A stretch of DNA of 64,000 bases from contig CP136066.1 in the NCBI GenBank assembly GCA_032622095.1, forward strand, positions 92,771,319 through 92,835,318, read 5' to 3'. Shown piece by piece: positions 54,056 through 64,000 of this stretch; within the stretch, counting starts at the first letter, position 1, and every line of letters begins with the position of its first letter. The stretch is from Siphonodentalium dalli. Taxonomy: Eukaryota > Mollusca > Scaphopoda > Gadilida > Siphonodentaliidae. The notes beneath the pieces are model-generated. The model was given only the letters and a program-made list of their open reading frames with translations, was not told where the DNA came from and searched no databases. The translations under genes were made by a program, and so were the position numbers.

Positions 54056-54387
54056 CCCCTTCGTTGCTATGACGTCCGTGACTAGTATGGACCGAAAAGT
54101 GCACGTCGTGTGCCAAATATACGATCCGTAGTACACACGGACCTACTTCAGCAGACTAGCAGTAGGCCATTATTCATAACTGGAACTCAGAGATTGGTGC
54201 ATCGGAATAACTGTATATCGAAGTTTCAAATATAGTGTACGATGTGCCACGATTATGAACGATATCCTTTCAACTGAGTCTGTGTTATTGTTCTTGTGAT
54301 ATTCCCGCTATATTTTTCCACTGGAAATTGACAATAACGTCAATATCCCAGCACACGACGTGATAATGTCATTTAGCAGCGAAGAGG
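54056..54387. mobile_element. piggyBac-like MITE, family P4
   Basis: TTAA at 54052-54055 and 54388-54391 flank a 332-bp element. The ends CCCCTTCGTTGCTA and TAGCAGCGAAGAGG are inverted repeats, extended by TGAC and GTCA blocks and by an inner cacgtcgtg/cacgacgtg pair. No ORF. Directly abuts repeat R1 copy 3. Confidence 0.8.
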
Positions 54388-54730
54388 TTAATTGCCCATA
54401 AATAAAGCTAACCACAGTCAACTATAGTTTATTTATAGCTTAGTTATCAACATTTTTTTCAACGAAATATGGCCGGATTTTCAAATATCTAATATCCAAC
54501 GTAACTTGATTTCAAAGTTATCCATCTTCATCCGCAATTTTGTCCGAGACTGTCGCCTTGACGATGTTTTTCCAGGCCATCAAAGTACTTATCTCGAAAA
54601 ATAACACAAATCGATACCTGATCACCCTGGGCTTTGATATGTGGGTTCGTTGACTCGAATAAAATACTTTTACCCCTGAAGCCAAAGAAATAGTAATTTG
54701 AGAGCGTTAATTCGGCGTATACCTCTTTAC
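54388..54730. repeat. Dispersed repeat R1, copy 3
   Basis: About 343 bp homologous to 29358-29714 and 15737-16028. Its first four bases are the right-hand TTAA of MITE P4, and copy 2 also starts with TTAATTGCCCA, so P4 probably inserted at the R1 edge. Confidence 0.85.
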
Positions 54731-55236
54731 CATACTGCATTATATATGGAATCCGGATGTGCAGGCCCAGACGGTCGCTGTGAAACTTCGGCATAATTCA
54801 TCACGTCGCCTGTCATGTTAGGGGGTCTGTGTCGGTATATAATAAATTACCCTTATATACCATTAAAACCCAATTCCTTTGTTTTACCTCGACCTTCTAT
54901 TTTATTGTGGTCGTTGAAGCTGAATCAACCCGGAAGAAATTCGATACAAGCTGATTTTGGTGTCATTCCATGCGGAAAAGCATCAGGAACAACATATGCA
55001 AAATGTCGCTTTGGAAACTTTGTTATTCAAGATAGCATCCAACATGGTTGTCTATAACAATTTTCACAACTCCTCGCTAATCTAAGCAAATACGCATCGA
55101 TGGGTGTCTTGTGTTCGCCTATTGCGCCATGTACCTGCATGATAAACTAAGGTACTGGCTCACCGTTACATGGACTGTTACTTAATTCATTCTAAGCTGT
55201 GACAAAAGCATGGCTGTTAGTCTCAGGTCTAACCAA
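54731..55236. other. Downstream of second lectin gene
   Basis: Probable 3' UTR and flank of the minus-strand CTLD gene. No AATAAA on the minus strand close to the stop. The ORF at 54815-55057 (plus) has no features. Confidence 0.45.
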
Positions 55237-55445
55237 TCAGTCTTTCTGACACACCACATGATATTGAACACTGCACTCCCTGTCGTGTAAAGCTGTGGGT
55301 AGGGTTGGATGCAAATACAGTCTCACGCAGTCGCAGTCAACATCGTCGAGGTCTGACCATTCTGGCAAATAGCTGGTGAGTCTGCCATCAGAGTAATAAA
55401 CTGGACCGTTCTTTGGAATCTTCCGCCTGTCCACCCACGCTTCGG
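55237..55445 (-). CDS. CTLD second half (terminal exon)
   Basis: Acceptor ttatttacag|cc, phase 1. It encodes 'EAWVDRRKIPKNGPVYYSDG', 'RLTSYLPEWSDLDDVDCDCV' and 'HDRECSVQYHVVCQKD', with the stop at 55237-55239. The WVDxR, DCDCV and C..Y..VC landmarks fit the CTLD C-half. Confidence 0.87.
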
Positions 55446-56773
55446 CTGTAAATAAAGTGTAATGGATCGGATGATTCAGAGGGCAGAAAACGCGGGTTCG
55501 AACGTTTTGTGCATTAACCCTTTCAGTGCCTAGTCCGATTTTTTTATCAACCCATATTTCCTTGATCATTTTTCAAATTTCTAAGAGCTCTTTCCATCAA
55601 TGTATCAAATTATTATAATAATCAATAAATTTGAAAAATGATCAAGGAAATATGGGTTGATACAAAAATCGGACTTGGCACTGAAAGTGTTAACAAGTTG
55701 GAGATTGTCGATCGGACGCCCCACAATGCTAATGGGAAGGTACAGGTCAACAGTTTTCAGTTTTCCCAGTGGGGAGAACCTTTTAACAAATTTAAGAATG
55801 TTATGCTAATTATGGCAACTGTTGGTGCAAATTCTTCCAAAGCCACCCGGTTTGACATCTGAATCATCTGATCGAATACGCATTGTAAGAGCATGGTGTA
55901 ATCTAATGCACAAGTTATGTTCGAACAATTTCGATGGGCAGCCTGAGCCCCGTCTTGAAAAACAAATATGCAGAATCAAAATCAATATGTGTAAAATGAA
56001 ATAAATCTGTTATTCTAAACTATTAGACATTGTTCAAACCAAAAGGTTTGTGCACGTGAGTTAACAATGCTTATCATTTTCATTTGACATGTGAGCAAAA
56101 TATTGGTCATTAAATTGTGGCTATACCTATGCCCCCAACCAGGAGCCAATGTAGGCCACACTCCCCCTTAATGTGCATTACTACTCATCGAGTCGCCTCA
56201 ACACACACTCCAACAGACTCCAAATTTCCAACACATGCACTATATTAACACTAGATCATATATGAATACACCCACCCGTCGTGCCAAATCGATTGTATTT
56301 ATAATTCGAGATGTGTTTTGTAAAACGTTAGTATATGCTTGTGGGGAGAGGAGGTTCGTGTAAGTTTTAAGAACTTGTCCTCCAATTCCACAGTCTCTAT
56401 ACCATCTTATGGCAATAAAATATGTTTAAATCAACCTTTGTGTCGAATCGGATGGCTAATAATGGATCAGTCCACAGTTATCAATCAAATAGTCATTAGC
56501 CGATATAAAACTAATTAAACTATTTATGTAGATCTCCTAGCAACCGTACGCTCCTCCCACTAATGAATATGTACCTGTATATGCATAATGTATACTTACT
56601 CATACATCTATTCTGCATGAATTGCTTCAATATGTTGAAGTCGTCGACGTTCTCAATTCTAACCAGATGAGCATCCTCTGCCGCGCATACTAATTCCGCT
56701 TCCGGTTGGGTCATTTTCCCAGCATGTTCCTTGATGGACAAGACGCTTCCACCAGAGGTATTATTCATATAAC
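55237..56773 (-). CDS. Second C-type lectin domain gene (2 exons seen)
   Basis: Exon 56773-56600 (CTLD first half, phase 1-1) joins exon 55445-55237 (second half and stop) in frame across canonical splice sites. The first half reads 'SIKEHAGKMTQPEAELVCAA' then 'EDAHLVRIENVDDFNILKQF'; the second reads 'EAWVDRRKIPKNGPVYYSDG' and ends 'ECSVQYHVVCQKD'. The exon phases match the lectin gene at 20-38 kb, suggesting paralogues. The first CTLD cysteine before the helix is not seen, and no EPN/QPD or WND motif is visible, so calcium-dependent sugar binding is doubtful. A PAN-like or signal exon should lie further right but is not recognisable before the window ends, so the gene may be partial, or a decaying copy. 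Confidence 0.75.
55446..56599. other. Intron of the second lectin gene
   Basis: 1154 bp. It contains the P3 MITE at 55518-55689, placed 72 bp upstream of the acceptor. The rest is unremarkable. Confidence 0.6.
55518..55689. mobile_element. piggyBac-like MITE, family P3 (foldback)
   Basis: TTAA at 55514-55517 and 55690-55693 flank a 172-bp foldback. The left arm begins CCCTTTCAGTGCC and the right ends GGCACTGAAAGTG. The inner 'atcaacccatatttccttga' and its complement pair perfectly, arms are about 68 bp, and the loop is about 35 bp. ORFs starting inside on both strands are palindrome shadows. Confidence 0.9.
56600..56773 (-). CDS. CTLD first half (exon)
   Basis: 174-bp phase 1-1 exon: acceptor ctcatag|gttat and donor tatga|gtaagt on the minus strand. 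It encodes 'NNTSGGSVLSIKEHAGKM' and 'EDAHLVRIENVDDFNILKQF', then 'MQNRC'. The C-AxEDAHLVxI pattern is the CTLD alpha-helix 1/2 region. Confidence 0.87.
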
Positions 56774-56926
56774 CTATGAGATTTAAAGAAACAAATATAG
56801 TAAAAACAAATTAGATTCTAGCTATGACATTGTACGAAGCTATTCTTTTCAGATAAAACACCGTTATCGGTCTCAATATTTCATATTATTATGATAACCT
56901 TTGCAAATATAGTATTTTCCACTGTA
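56774..56926. other. Upstream of the CTLD exon
   Basis: Short spacer; no PAN-like exon seen. Confidence 0.4.
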
Positions 56927-57234
56927 GGATACGAAACTTTTGCAGTGATCTCCGCTTAGATATGTTCGAAAATTATATAGCAGATACCCCAAACTATAGA
57001 TGTGGATACGAGTATGAAAGTGATATGCACTTTTTCCTAAATTGTCCACTATAAAATGTACACAGGCTAGAACTATACGGTAAACTGGACGACCTAAACT
57101 TTCAAATTAGCAATTTCAAGCAATTACTTTGGGGACTTCCAAGTGAAACTTCATCAGGAAATGAAAAGATGTTCCGCATTGTTCAGGCATATATAGCTGC
57201 AACAAATCGTTTTGAACCGGACAGTATTGACTAA
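56927..57234 (+). pseudogene. LINE C-terminal fragment (LINE F)
   Basis: Plus-strand reading frame with one internal stop: 'NFCSDLRLDMFENYIADTP', 'YRCGYEYESDMHFFLNCPL', stop, then 'LYGKLDDLNFQISNFKQLLW' and 'EKMFRIVQAYIAATNRFEPD' to TAA 57234. The Cys/His cluster and final block parallel LINE A at 15.1-15.3 kb, so both probably belong to one family. Confidence 0.8.
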
Positions 57235-57424
57235 ATAATTGCCACGACTGACTACATTAAAGCTAAGGACCAAACAAAGGCAACAAATATAGCACATAAA
57301 TACCCTTCAAAATAAACAAAGGCCACTGTTTATCAGTTTTTATTTCCACGGAGAGAGAGAGAGAGAGAGGGTGGGGCCGGCAGAACGCTCGAATTACACA
57401 ATCACAAAACCGGACTATCACACA
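57235..57424. other. Spacer with (GA)n
   Basis: A (GA)n run at about 57351-57370; otherwise nothing. Confidence 0.5.
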
Positions 57425-58031
57425 CTCTTTACACATGTTGAAATCCAAGATGGCTACTGGCAGCCATGTTTTATAACGAATTTCTGAAGAAAAAACAATT
57501 GCTGCAATTTAGAAGGCACCCCGAAATTCCATATGAAGTTTGGTGATAATTGGATGAGGGATGTGGCCTGTAGGGTGTGCCGAAGGGTTTAGTCATTAAA
57601 AGAGTAAAATCCAAAATGGCCGCTGGAAACCATATTTTTCTACGAATTTCGAAAAAATGATAGCTCCCATCTAGAAGTTGCCGTGAAGATCCACATAAAG
57701 TTTGGTGATGATCAGATAAGGGATGTGGTTTTTAGGGTGTGCCCAAAGGATTTAGTCATGCAAAAGTAAAATCCAATATGGCTGCCGACGGCCATGTTTT
57801 CCATCGAAAAAAATTCAAATTCCATAGCTCCCATTTAGAGGTGACCCTAAACATGCCTGCAAGTTTTCAAAACAATTCTTCAATAAATGCTGGTTGAGCC
57901 GATGGATTCAAATTTGAAATCCAAGATGGCTGCTGGTGGCCATGTTTTTTATCGAATTTCGGAAATAATATCGATGGCTCCCGTCTAGAGGTCACCCCGA
58001 AGACCCATATGCAGTTTGGTGATGATCGGAT
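57425..58031. repeat. Tandem satellite, about 150-170 bp units (family S1, inverted)
   Basis: 'aaatccaagatgg'-type starts at 57439, 57607, 57769 and 57916 (spacings 168, 162, 147). Units contain 'gccatgttttt', 'gaatttc', 'tagctcccatctagag' and 'aagtttggtgatgatcggat'. The array is split by the hAT-like element and resumes at 61982. Confidence 0.88.
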
Positions 58032-58979
58032 TAGGGCCCTGCGAATCGATTCGATTCGATGCAATTCGGAATATTTCGTCTGATTCGATTCGATTAGAAA
58101 TCGGTTGTCCAGATTCGAATTGTATCGAATCACTGGCACCAGTTGTATTCTCATTACGGCAATGGACAATATTGCCTTTTCGCGAAGATAGCTTATGATA
58201 CCATCGAAAGACCATACATTACAAACACTGTTGTAGACTGAGCTATTCTATATTGACCACCGAAGCATTGCACGACCAATGAAACTGATTCAGCAAAATT
58301 TCATATATATGTCGAACTTCAGCTATGTGAATGCTACTGACTTCATTATTACTTATGATAACATTTAGATATTATATAGCAGAGATAGCCACACATAATG
58401 CGCACTTAAAGGCACATGAGGCCTTAATTGTCGAAAATATTCATATTTGTTCCAAACACCGTAAACAGAAAAACATTAAAACACATACAGTTTCCTTCAT
58501 ATATACCATGACCATCGCGTAAACAGCATGTTATCATAAATACCTACTATATTTTACCTAAGCAAGAGCCTGATTGGGTTACAGAGAACAGCACAATGCT
58601 ACTGGCTAATCACACACAAATGGCATAAACGCTCTTTATTAGTTCCATATCAGGAATTCACCAACAAAGAACGCTCTTTATGTTTACCATCATAATATAA
58701 ACAAACACCAGAAAAGTAACTTGTTATGCTTTTGATTACATAACAATGGTTAAACATATGATAATAACATACTGCTTATGCGATATTTCTTATTTATATA
58801 CGGACAAAGTCTGTCTACATTTTGATGTTCTTTCTGTTTGTGGCGGTTTTTGACGGGTGGAAATATTTTCACAGGATACCGCCAAGGCCAACCGTACCTT
58901 TAATTGGTTAAATGCGAATTGGATCAATTTATGGATAATATCTATATCTATATTTGCGAACGTCTATCTGTCTGTCTGT

Positions 58980-60800
58980 GTTCTATAGAAATTCACAGGG
59001 GACCACCTAGATGGCACAAAAGGGGTCTAATATGGGTAACTTTTACGAGAAAGATAATGGCGAGGGTTAGAATTTTCTAAAGTGACGCCGTTGTTGTCAG
59101 GGGCAGAAAAGGGGGAGGGGCAGAAAACAAATTTGTCGCCGATTGCCACCAAACTTATATATAATCATCCCCATAATATGAGGAATCTAATGGTGTGGTT
59201 TAAATATGTTAACAGTCGCGCCGTTCGCGTCAGTGATGCCCGGAAGGGGAGAGGGGCACCAAAACTGATCAAAATAATTTTAGCGCCGAATTCCACCAAA
59301 TTGATGCACATTCTTCTGAGATCTTCTCCATGATACAAGGAATCTTATTGTGTGATTTAAAGACGCCAAATTGGAGTCGTTGGGATGAGATATTTGGTGG
59401 GGGGGTACTAAATCTGATAACAATTGGTTTAGTCGCCGATTGCCACGAAACTTATACAAATTCATCCCCATGATATGAGGTGTCTAATGGCGTGGCTTAA
59501 AGCTGACAAAAGTGGCGTCAATCGAGTCAGGTGTGCACTGAAAGGGAGAGGGGCACCAAAATTGATACACAATATTTTAGCGCCAATTTCCACCAAATTG
59601 ATACACATTCTTATCCATGATATGAGGAATCTAATCGTGTGATTTGAAAGACGTCATATTGGTGCTGCTTTTGGTGAGAGATGGGGGTGGGGTGGTCACT
59701 AAATTTGATAAACATTTGTTTAGTCGCGGATTAGCACCAAACTTACAAATAATAATCTCCATGATATCAGGAGTCTAATGGTGTGTTTTAAAGATGTCAA
59801 AAGTGGGGCCATTCGAGTCAGGGGTGCCTAGAGGGTGAGAGGGACACAAACATTGATAAACAATATGTTTAAAGCCGATTTCCACCTGATTGATACATAT
59901 TCTTCTCCGTGATACGAATAATCTAATCGTGTGGTTTAAATGCGCCAAATTTGTGCCTTTTGTGTGAGAGATTTGTATACTCACCAATTTTCATAAATTT
60001 TACATATATTCATCTCTATAATGAGTCTAAGTGTGTGGTTTAATGATGTCAAAAGTGGCGCAGCTTGAGTCCGAAATAGGGACGGGAGGGTCACCAAAAA
60101 CGTATAAATATATGTTTAGTGCCAATTACCATCAAACACATACACGTTCTTCTCAAATGATACAATGAATCAAATATTAGAGAATATCTGTCTGTGTTCT
60201 ATATATAACTTTAAGGGTACAATCGATATGGCACCAATGCAGTCTATAACAGGGGTAACTTTGTACGAGTAAGATAATGGTGCGGGTTAGAATTTTCTAA
60301 AGTGACGTTGTTGGTGTCAGGGGAGGGGCTATTTTTAGCACAGATTTCGACCAAATTTATATATTATTCTTCTCCGTGATACGAGGAATATAAACGTGTG
60401 ATTTAAAGACGCGAAATTGGTGCCATTTGGGTGAGAGATGGGGGTGGGGGTAATACCTATGATAAGAATTTGTTTAGTTGCCGATTATCACCAAACTTAT
60501 ACATAATCATATATATAATCCATTATATAATACATGCACGAGTCTAATAGACGTGGTTTAAATATGACAAAAGTGGCGCGGTTCAAGTCATGCATGAGGG
60601 GAGTTGCACCAAAGTTGATACAAATATATTTAGCACTGATTCCATCAAATTCATGCACGTTCTTCTCTAATGATATGATGAATTAAATCACATTTGGGGT
60701 AATTTGGATCATGGATGGCGAGAGGAGATTCACTAGCATTTATAAGAGTGTTCAATTCGCCGATATCCAACAAAGTTATATATAGTCATCTCCCAGGCCA
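58980..60800. repeat. Tandem array of about 147-bp units inside the hAT-like element
   Basis: 'gccgattgccaccaaactta'-type starts at about 59139, 59284, 59435, 59582, 59726 and 59874 and further to 60650, spacing 144-151. A higher-order block ('tctgtctgtgttctata' to 'gcgagggttagaattttcta') occurs at about 58970 and 60186. ORFs here are repeat artefacts. Confidence 0.88.
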
Positions 60801-61900
60801 TCTCCATGTCGTTCTTAGAAGTTTTTGGCATTCCAATTTCACAATCTCGACAAATGGTGACTGAATTAAGTCACTTGAACAATTATATCTTCTCAACTGT
60901 CATATTTATATGGGGATGGAAATCAGGGCATTCCTATAATGATCTAGCAACACAGATACATTGAAGAAAGCATTAAAAGTATATTTATATCAATCTATTT
61001 AAGAGATATGAGTCTGTCCCATTCAATATAGTTTCCACAAACAAAGTTACAATTGCCAAGAGATATGGAAATGTAGAGCAGGCCTGTTCAAAATAGTGGT
61101 CACAGTGTGCAGTCAAATATGGTTACTTCTGATATAAATAAAACGCAGTCCGTAGCACATAACTTTTCAGGATTATCCAATATTGACATCTGACAATATA
61201 CAGAGGATTTCTTTCATTTTTGAGAACAGACTCATCGCCTAACATAAACAACTCAAAATCTCGCTGTGTCGGGCACATGTAGCTGCTATACATGCATAAC
61301 ATCAATTCGTTTAAACTGAAAATGATTAGCCAGTATATAGCACCAGAACAGAGGAGCACCTGGACATATCTTTAAAACATCTGTATCTTCAGGAAGATAT
61401 GATAAACTAGATTGATTGATTGATTGATACATCTCTATGTAAAACACAATTGTCGTCTTTTATTTTTTCGAACTAATGTGTTTATGGTGTTCATGTTTCA
61501 TGCTATAACGTCTGAAGTATACGCAGTTATGAATAAATAAATACTTCTTTATTGGTGGGACGGATTAAACGCGATAAACAAAATGATAATCGCTCCGACC
61601 TGACAAGGTGAGCCACTACGTATATTCCATGTGTAAGAATCATGTTTTGTGATGCCATTTGGATATAACATTTATGAGAATACGTGTAACACTTTGAGAG
61701 CAAAAGTATTCTTTATTCCCACCAAATATCCATAGAGGGTTTCACACCACTTTAACCTAGGCAACGCCGGGTAACCCTGCTAGTTTACAATATATACCGA
61801 CGATCACATAACGAAGTTAGTAAATTGATAACGGTACGGTCACTCAGTCAAGTGATACATACATCTTCACTATTAATACGACTAATGTAATGATTCGATT
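60801..61900. other. Right interior of the hAT-like element
   Basis: No transposase-like ORF. 61130-61400 has a small ORF (61123-61359 minus) without features. Confidence 0.45.
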
Positions 61901-61981
61901 CGAGATTCCATGCGATTCGGAATCATTTGGCTGATTCAATTAGAAATGAAAATGCCCGATTCGCAGGGCCCTAGATCGGTT

Positions 61982-62657
61982 AAGAGGTGCGGTATGTAGG
62001 GTGAACCAAATGGCGCGAATCAGTCAGGTATGTATGCACAGCCTGTTCTTCCAAAAGTCAGCATGTTATGTGCTTATAATAGGATTTGTTTAAGGTTCAT
62101 AATCGGTGTTGAATCGACTCATTTTGAGTCCACCACGAACTGAAAATGAGAGTGTTTTAGTGCCACTATCGACACGCAATGACTTATTATAAGTTAATTG
62201 TGGGCGGGAAATTGCACGAATGAACCAACTCAAGACTAACCGGATGTTCGCTCTTGAAAATGTTTTTGTATTGTGGCCCGCGCCATAACACGGAGTAACG
62301 GATATAAATTATGGTGGGTACCCACATTTGGACGCAGATAGTATTTTTGCGAACCGCTCTGCAGGCTAGACAATTTTGTGGTTAATGAAACATATAGTTT
62401 TCTATTGATACACGCATTATCCGCCATCTATGACTGATAATTATGTTTCAAACGAACTACCTGACGTCAAAAAGGTGTCCACTATTTTATGATAAAATCG
62501 GAAATGAGTCCGAATTTCTATTAAATTTATCGGGGTCAGAGCAAGCTCTGGTCGCTATCCCATTGAGGGAACATTCCGCTTTGCGAAATTATGATTTGAA
62601 TAGTGGATATCACCATTTAACTGGGATATTTATAGCGTCATCTGAGGGAAGATATAT
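61982..62657. other. Satellite S1 remainder, then unrecognised sequence
   Basis: 61982-62030 continues the S1 unit (aagaggtgcggtatgtaggg then tgaaccaaatggc), confirming that the hAT-like element interrupted the array. No gene in the rest. Confidence 0.55.
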
Positions 62658-62831
62658 ATATGTGTTATATGCACAATGTGTTTGTATCGATTCATGTATC
62701 GCGACGAGGCTAGTTTTCGTGACCATATAGCGACGAGGCGACCTTGGTCGCCGGGTCGCTATATGGCCTCAAAAACTAGCCGAGTCGCGATACATGAATC
62801 GTTACAAACACATTGTGTATATAACACATCT
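62658..62831. repeat. Long hairpin with a core related to the P1/P2 hairpins
   Basis: Arms of about 75 bp: left 'tgtgttatatgcacaatgtg' pairs with 'cacattgtgtatataacaca', and inner 'gattcatgtatcgcgacgag' pairs with 'tcgcgatacatgaatc'. The centre is tatagcgacgaggcgacctt / ggtcgccgggtcgctata, similar to the core tatatgcgaggcgacctatg / gtcgactcgcatata of family P1. No TTAA flanks found. Confidence 0.85.
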
Positions 62832-64000
62832 ATCTACCATTGGTGTAACATAATCCACCGCATAAATTACATTTTAGGAGTTTCTTAAATGCCAAAACTG
62901 TTAAATTTGTGTCCGACGATGAGCTTTCTTGAGTAAATTCTCCCAACCTGCAAAGGTATCTGTGTCACGCGATTAGCTCGCTTTGCTAAATTCTCACAAC
63001 CTCCAAATTCACGCGAATATGCCTAACGGAAATTGTATTCAATGGACACAATCTCTTAATTTACACCTGATGTTTTATATAATTTATAATAAATACTGAA
63101 CAAATACATATTAGTTACTTTGTGATATGTTATAACATAATACCCATTATGGTAGGCAATCAAATAATGTTAAAACCTTGGAACTATTTGTTTATAGTAC
63201 GCAAGAATATACGTTGGAATGTCGTTTTGATTTTTCACGCGATTGATGTGACGTCAGTTCATTCATGATTTTTAACCAGTCAACGGCGTCACGAGCGCCT
63301 TGTATCGCAACTGCAGTAACGATACAGATGTTTTTTATCGCCAATTCGTTATCGCCAATTGTATCAGGGAATTTCGTAGGAAATGGTAGATAAGTTCATT
63401 GATCAAAACAGCATGGTCTGGTTTGGTGATACCCTCGGGTTTGGCGATACCACGTACAAGGGAGTGGTGTATGTATAATTACATTAATCAGTCCAGGAAG
63501 CGACCTGATGCAGATATATAGGATTGAAGTATATAAAAAAGTTTAATATTTTGCTCGTTGCTATAACATGATATTCAAAAAAATAAGTCCTTGGCCTGCC
63601 TTGACAGAAAAAAAACGAATATATTTTACTTATCTAATTTAAGCGCATGCGGCTTTTAAAGTCACTATACAACGGACATCGAAAAAAATAATACGCGTCC
63701 TCAGGGGGGATATCCACACGAAATATGATAAATGGTAATTATCAATGTCAGATCGCTGCAACCGATTTGCTTACTGGAACAGAGGTGATCTTCTAGCTTG
63801 GTTTTACTGTGTACCCTGTTTTGAAAATGTCCAAATATTTATACCAACAGACAAACATGACAATAGAATAATTGCCAAAATGAGTGTTTTATCTGATTAA
63901 CCAACTTACACTTTGAAGCGACAATTAAGCGAAGCTTTGTAAACTCAACTATTGTGGGAAGAATGACACAAAGATGTTATCACTGTGGTTCAAAAGACAC
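62832..64000. other. AT-rich sequence, nothing recognised
   Basis: No domain-bearing ORF, splice-bounded exon, tandem repeat or long palindrome seen in the last 1.2 kb. Confidence 0.5.

Larger units (their letters stand above)
58032..61973. mobile_element. Non-autonomous hAT-like element (3.9 kb)
   Basis: Perfect 17-bp terminal inverted repeats, TAGGGCCCTGCGAATCG at the left and its complement at the right, flanked by GATCGGAT (58024-58031) and GATCGGTT (61974-61981), an 8-bp target duplication with one change. Subterminal regions are rich in 'gattcgattcg' words on both sides. An 8-bp duplication and a TAGGG(C) terminus suggest the hAT superfamily. No transposase ORF; the interior is largely a tandem array. 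Confidence 0.85.

Noticed and set aside
55237-55569. Reading the lectin ORF as a 110-aa protein starting at 55569
   Set aside because: The upstream half is MITE P3 and intron; a strong acceptor at 55446 and CTLD homology begin the exon at 55445.
62443-62888. ORFs at 62.4-62.9 kb as genes
   Set aside because: They run through the palindrome at 62658-62831 and have no recognisable domain or splice boundary.

Overview
This is intron-rich, AT-rich nuclear DNA from an invertebrate animal. Coding exons are short, bounded by GT-AG sites and separated by kilobase introns packed with transposon debris. A chitin synthase plus C-type lectin domains with symmetric phase-1 exons point to a chitin-making marine invertebrate (lophotrochozoan, lancelet or similar). 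I cannot name the species. No bacterial operons, tRNA, rRNA or CRISPR were seen.

Layout. (1) 1.6-12.1 kb, plus strand: eight 3'-terminal exons of a chitin synthase. They encode an acidic cytosolic linker, two tandem SAM domains and the two C-terminal membrane segments; the catalytic part lies to the left of the window. (2) 13.9-15.3 kb: a decayed LINE, followed by transposon-rich intergenic DNA. (3) 20.4-37.9 kb, minus strand: a three-exon gene encoding a PAN/apple-like module and a C-type lectin domain (CTLD), split by a 13.2-kb intron. That intron holds an LTR element with a solitary retropepsin-like ORF, itself interrupted by a 5'-truncated LINE flanked by 266-bp direct repeats. (4) 45.2-49.5 kb, minus strand: a complete two-exon beta-tubulin gene (445 aa) with an unusual C-terminal tail. 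(5) 50.3-53.9 kb: repeat arrays, one fused to a short beta-tubulin fragment. (6) 55.2-56.8 kb, minus strand: two exons of a second CTLD gene with the same exon phases. (7) 57-62 kb: a satellite interrupted by a 3.9-kb hAT-like element that carries another tandem array.

The genes do not form one pathway; they are neighbouring, unrelated loci (the two CTLD genes are probably paralogues). The window's most distinctive property is its non-autonomous DNA transposons. At least four families of small piggyBac-like elements (TTAA target, ends starting CCC) occur here. Two of them share almost the same central palindrome, and a hairpin at 62.7 kb has a related core. One of these elements ends 14 bp after the tubulin stop codon.
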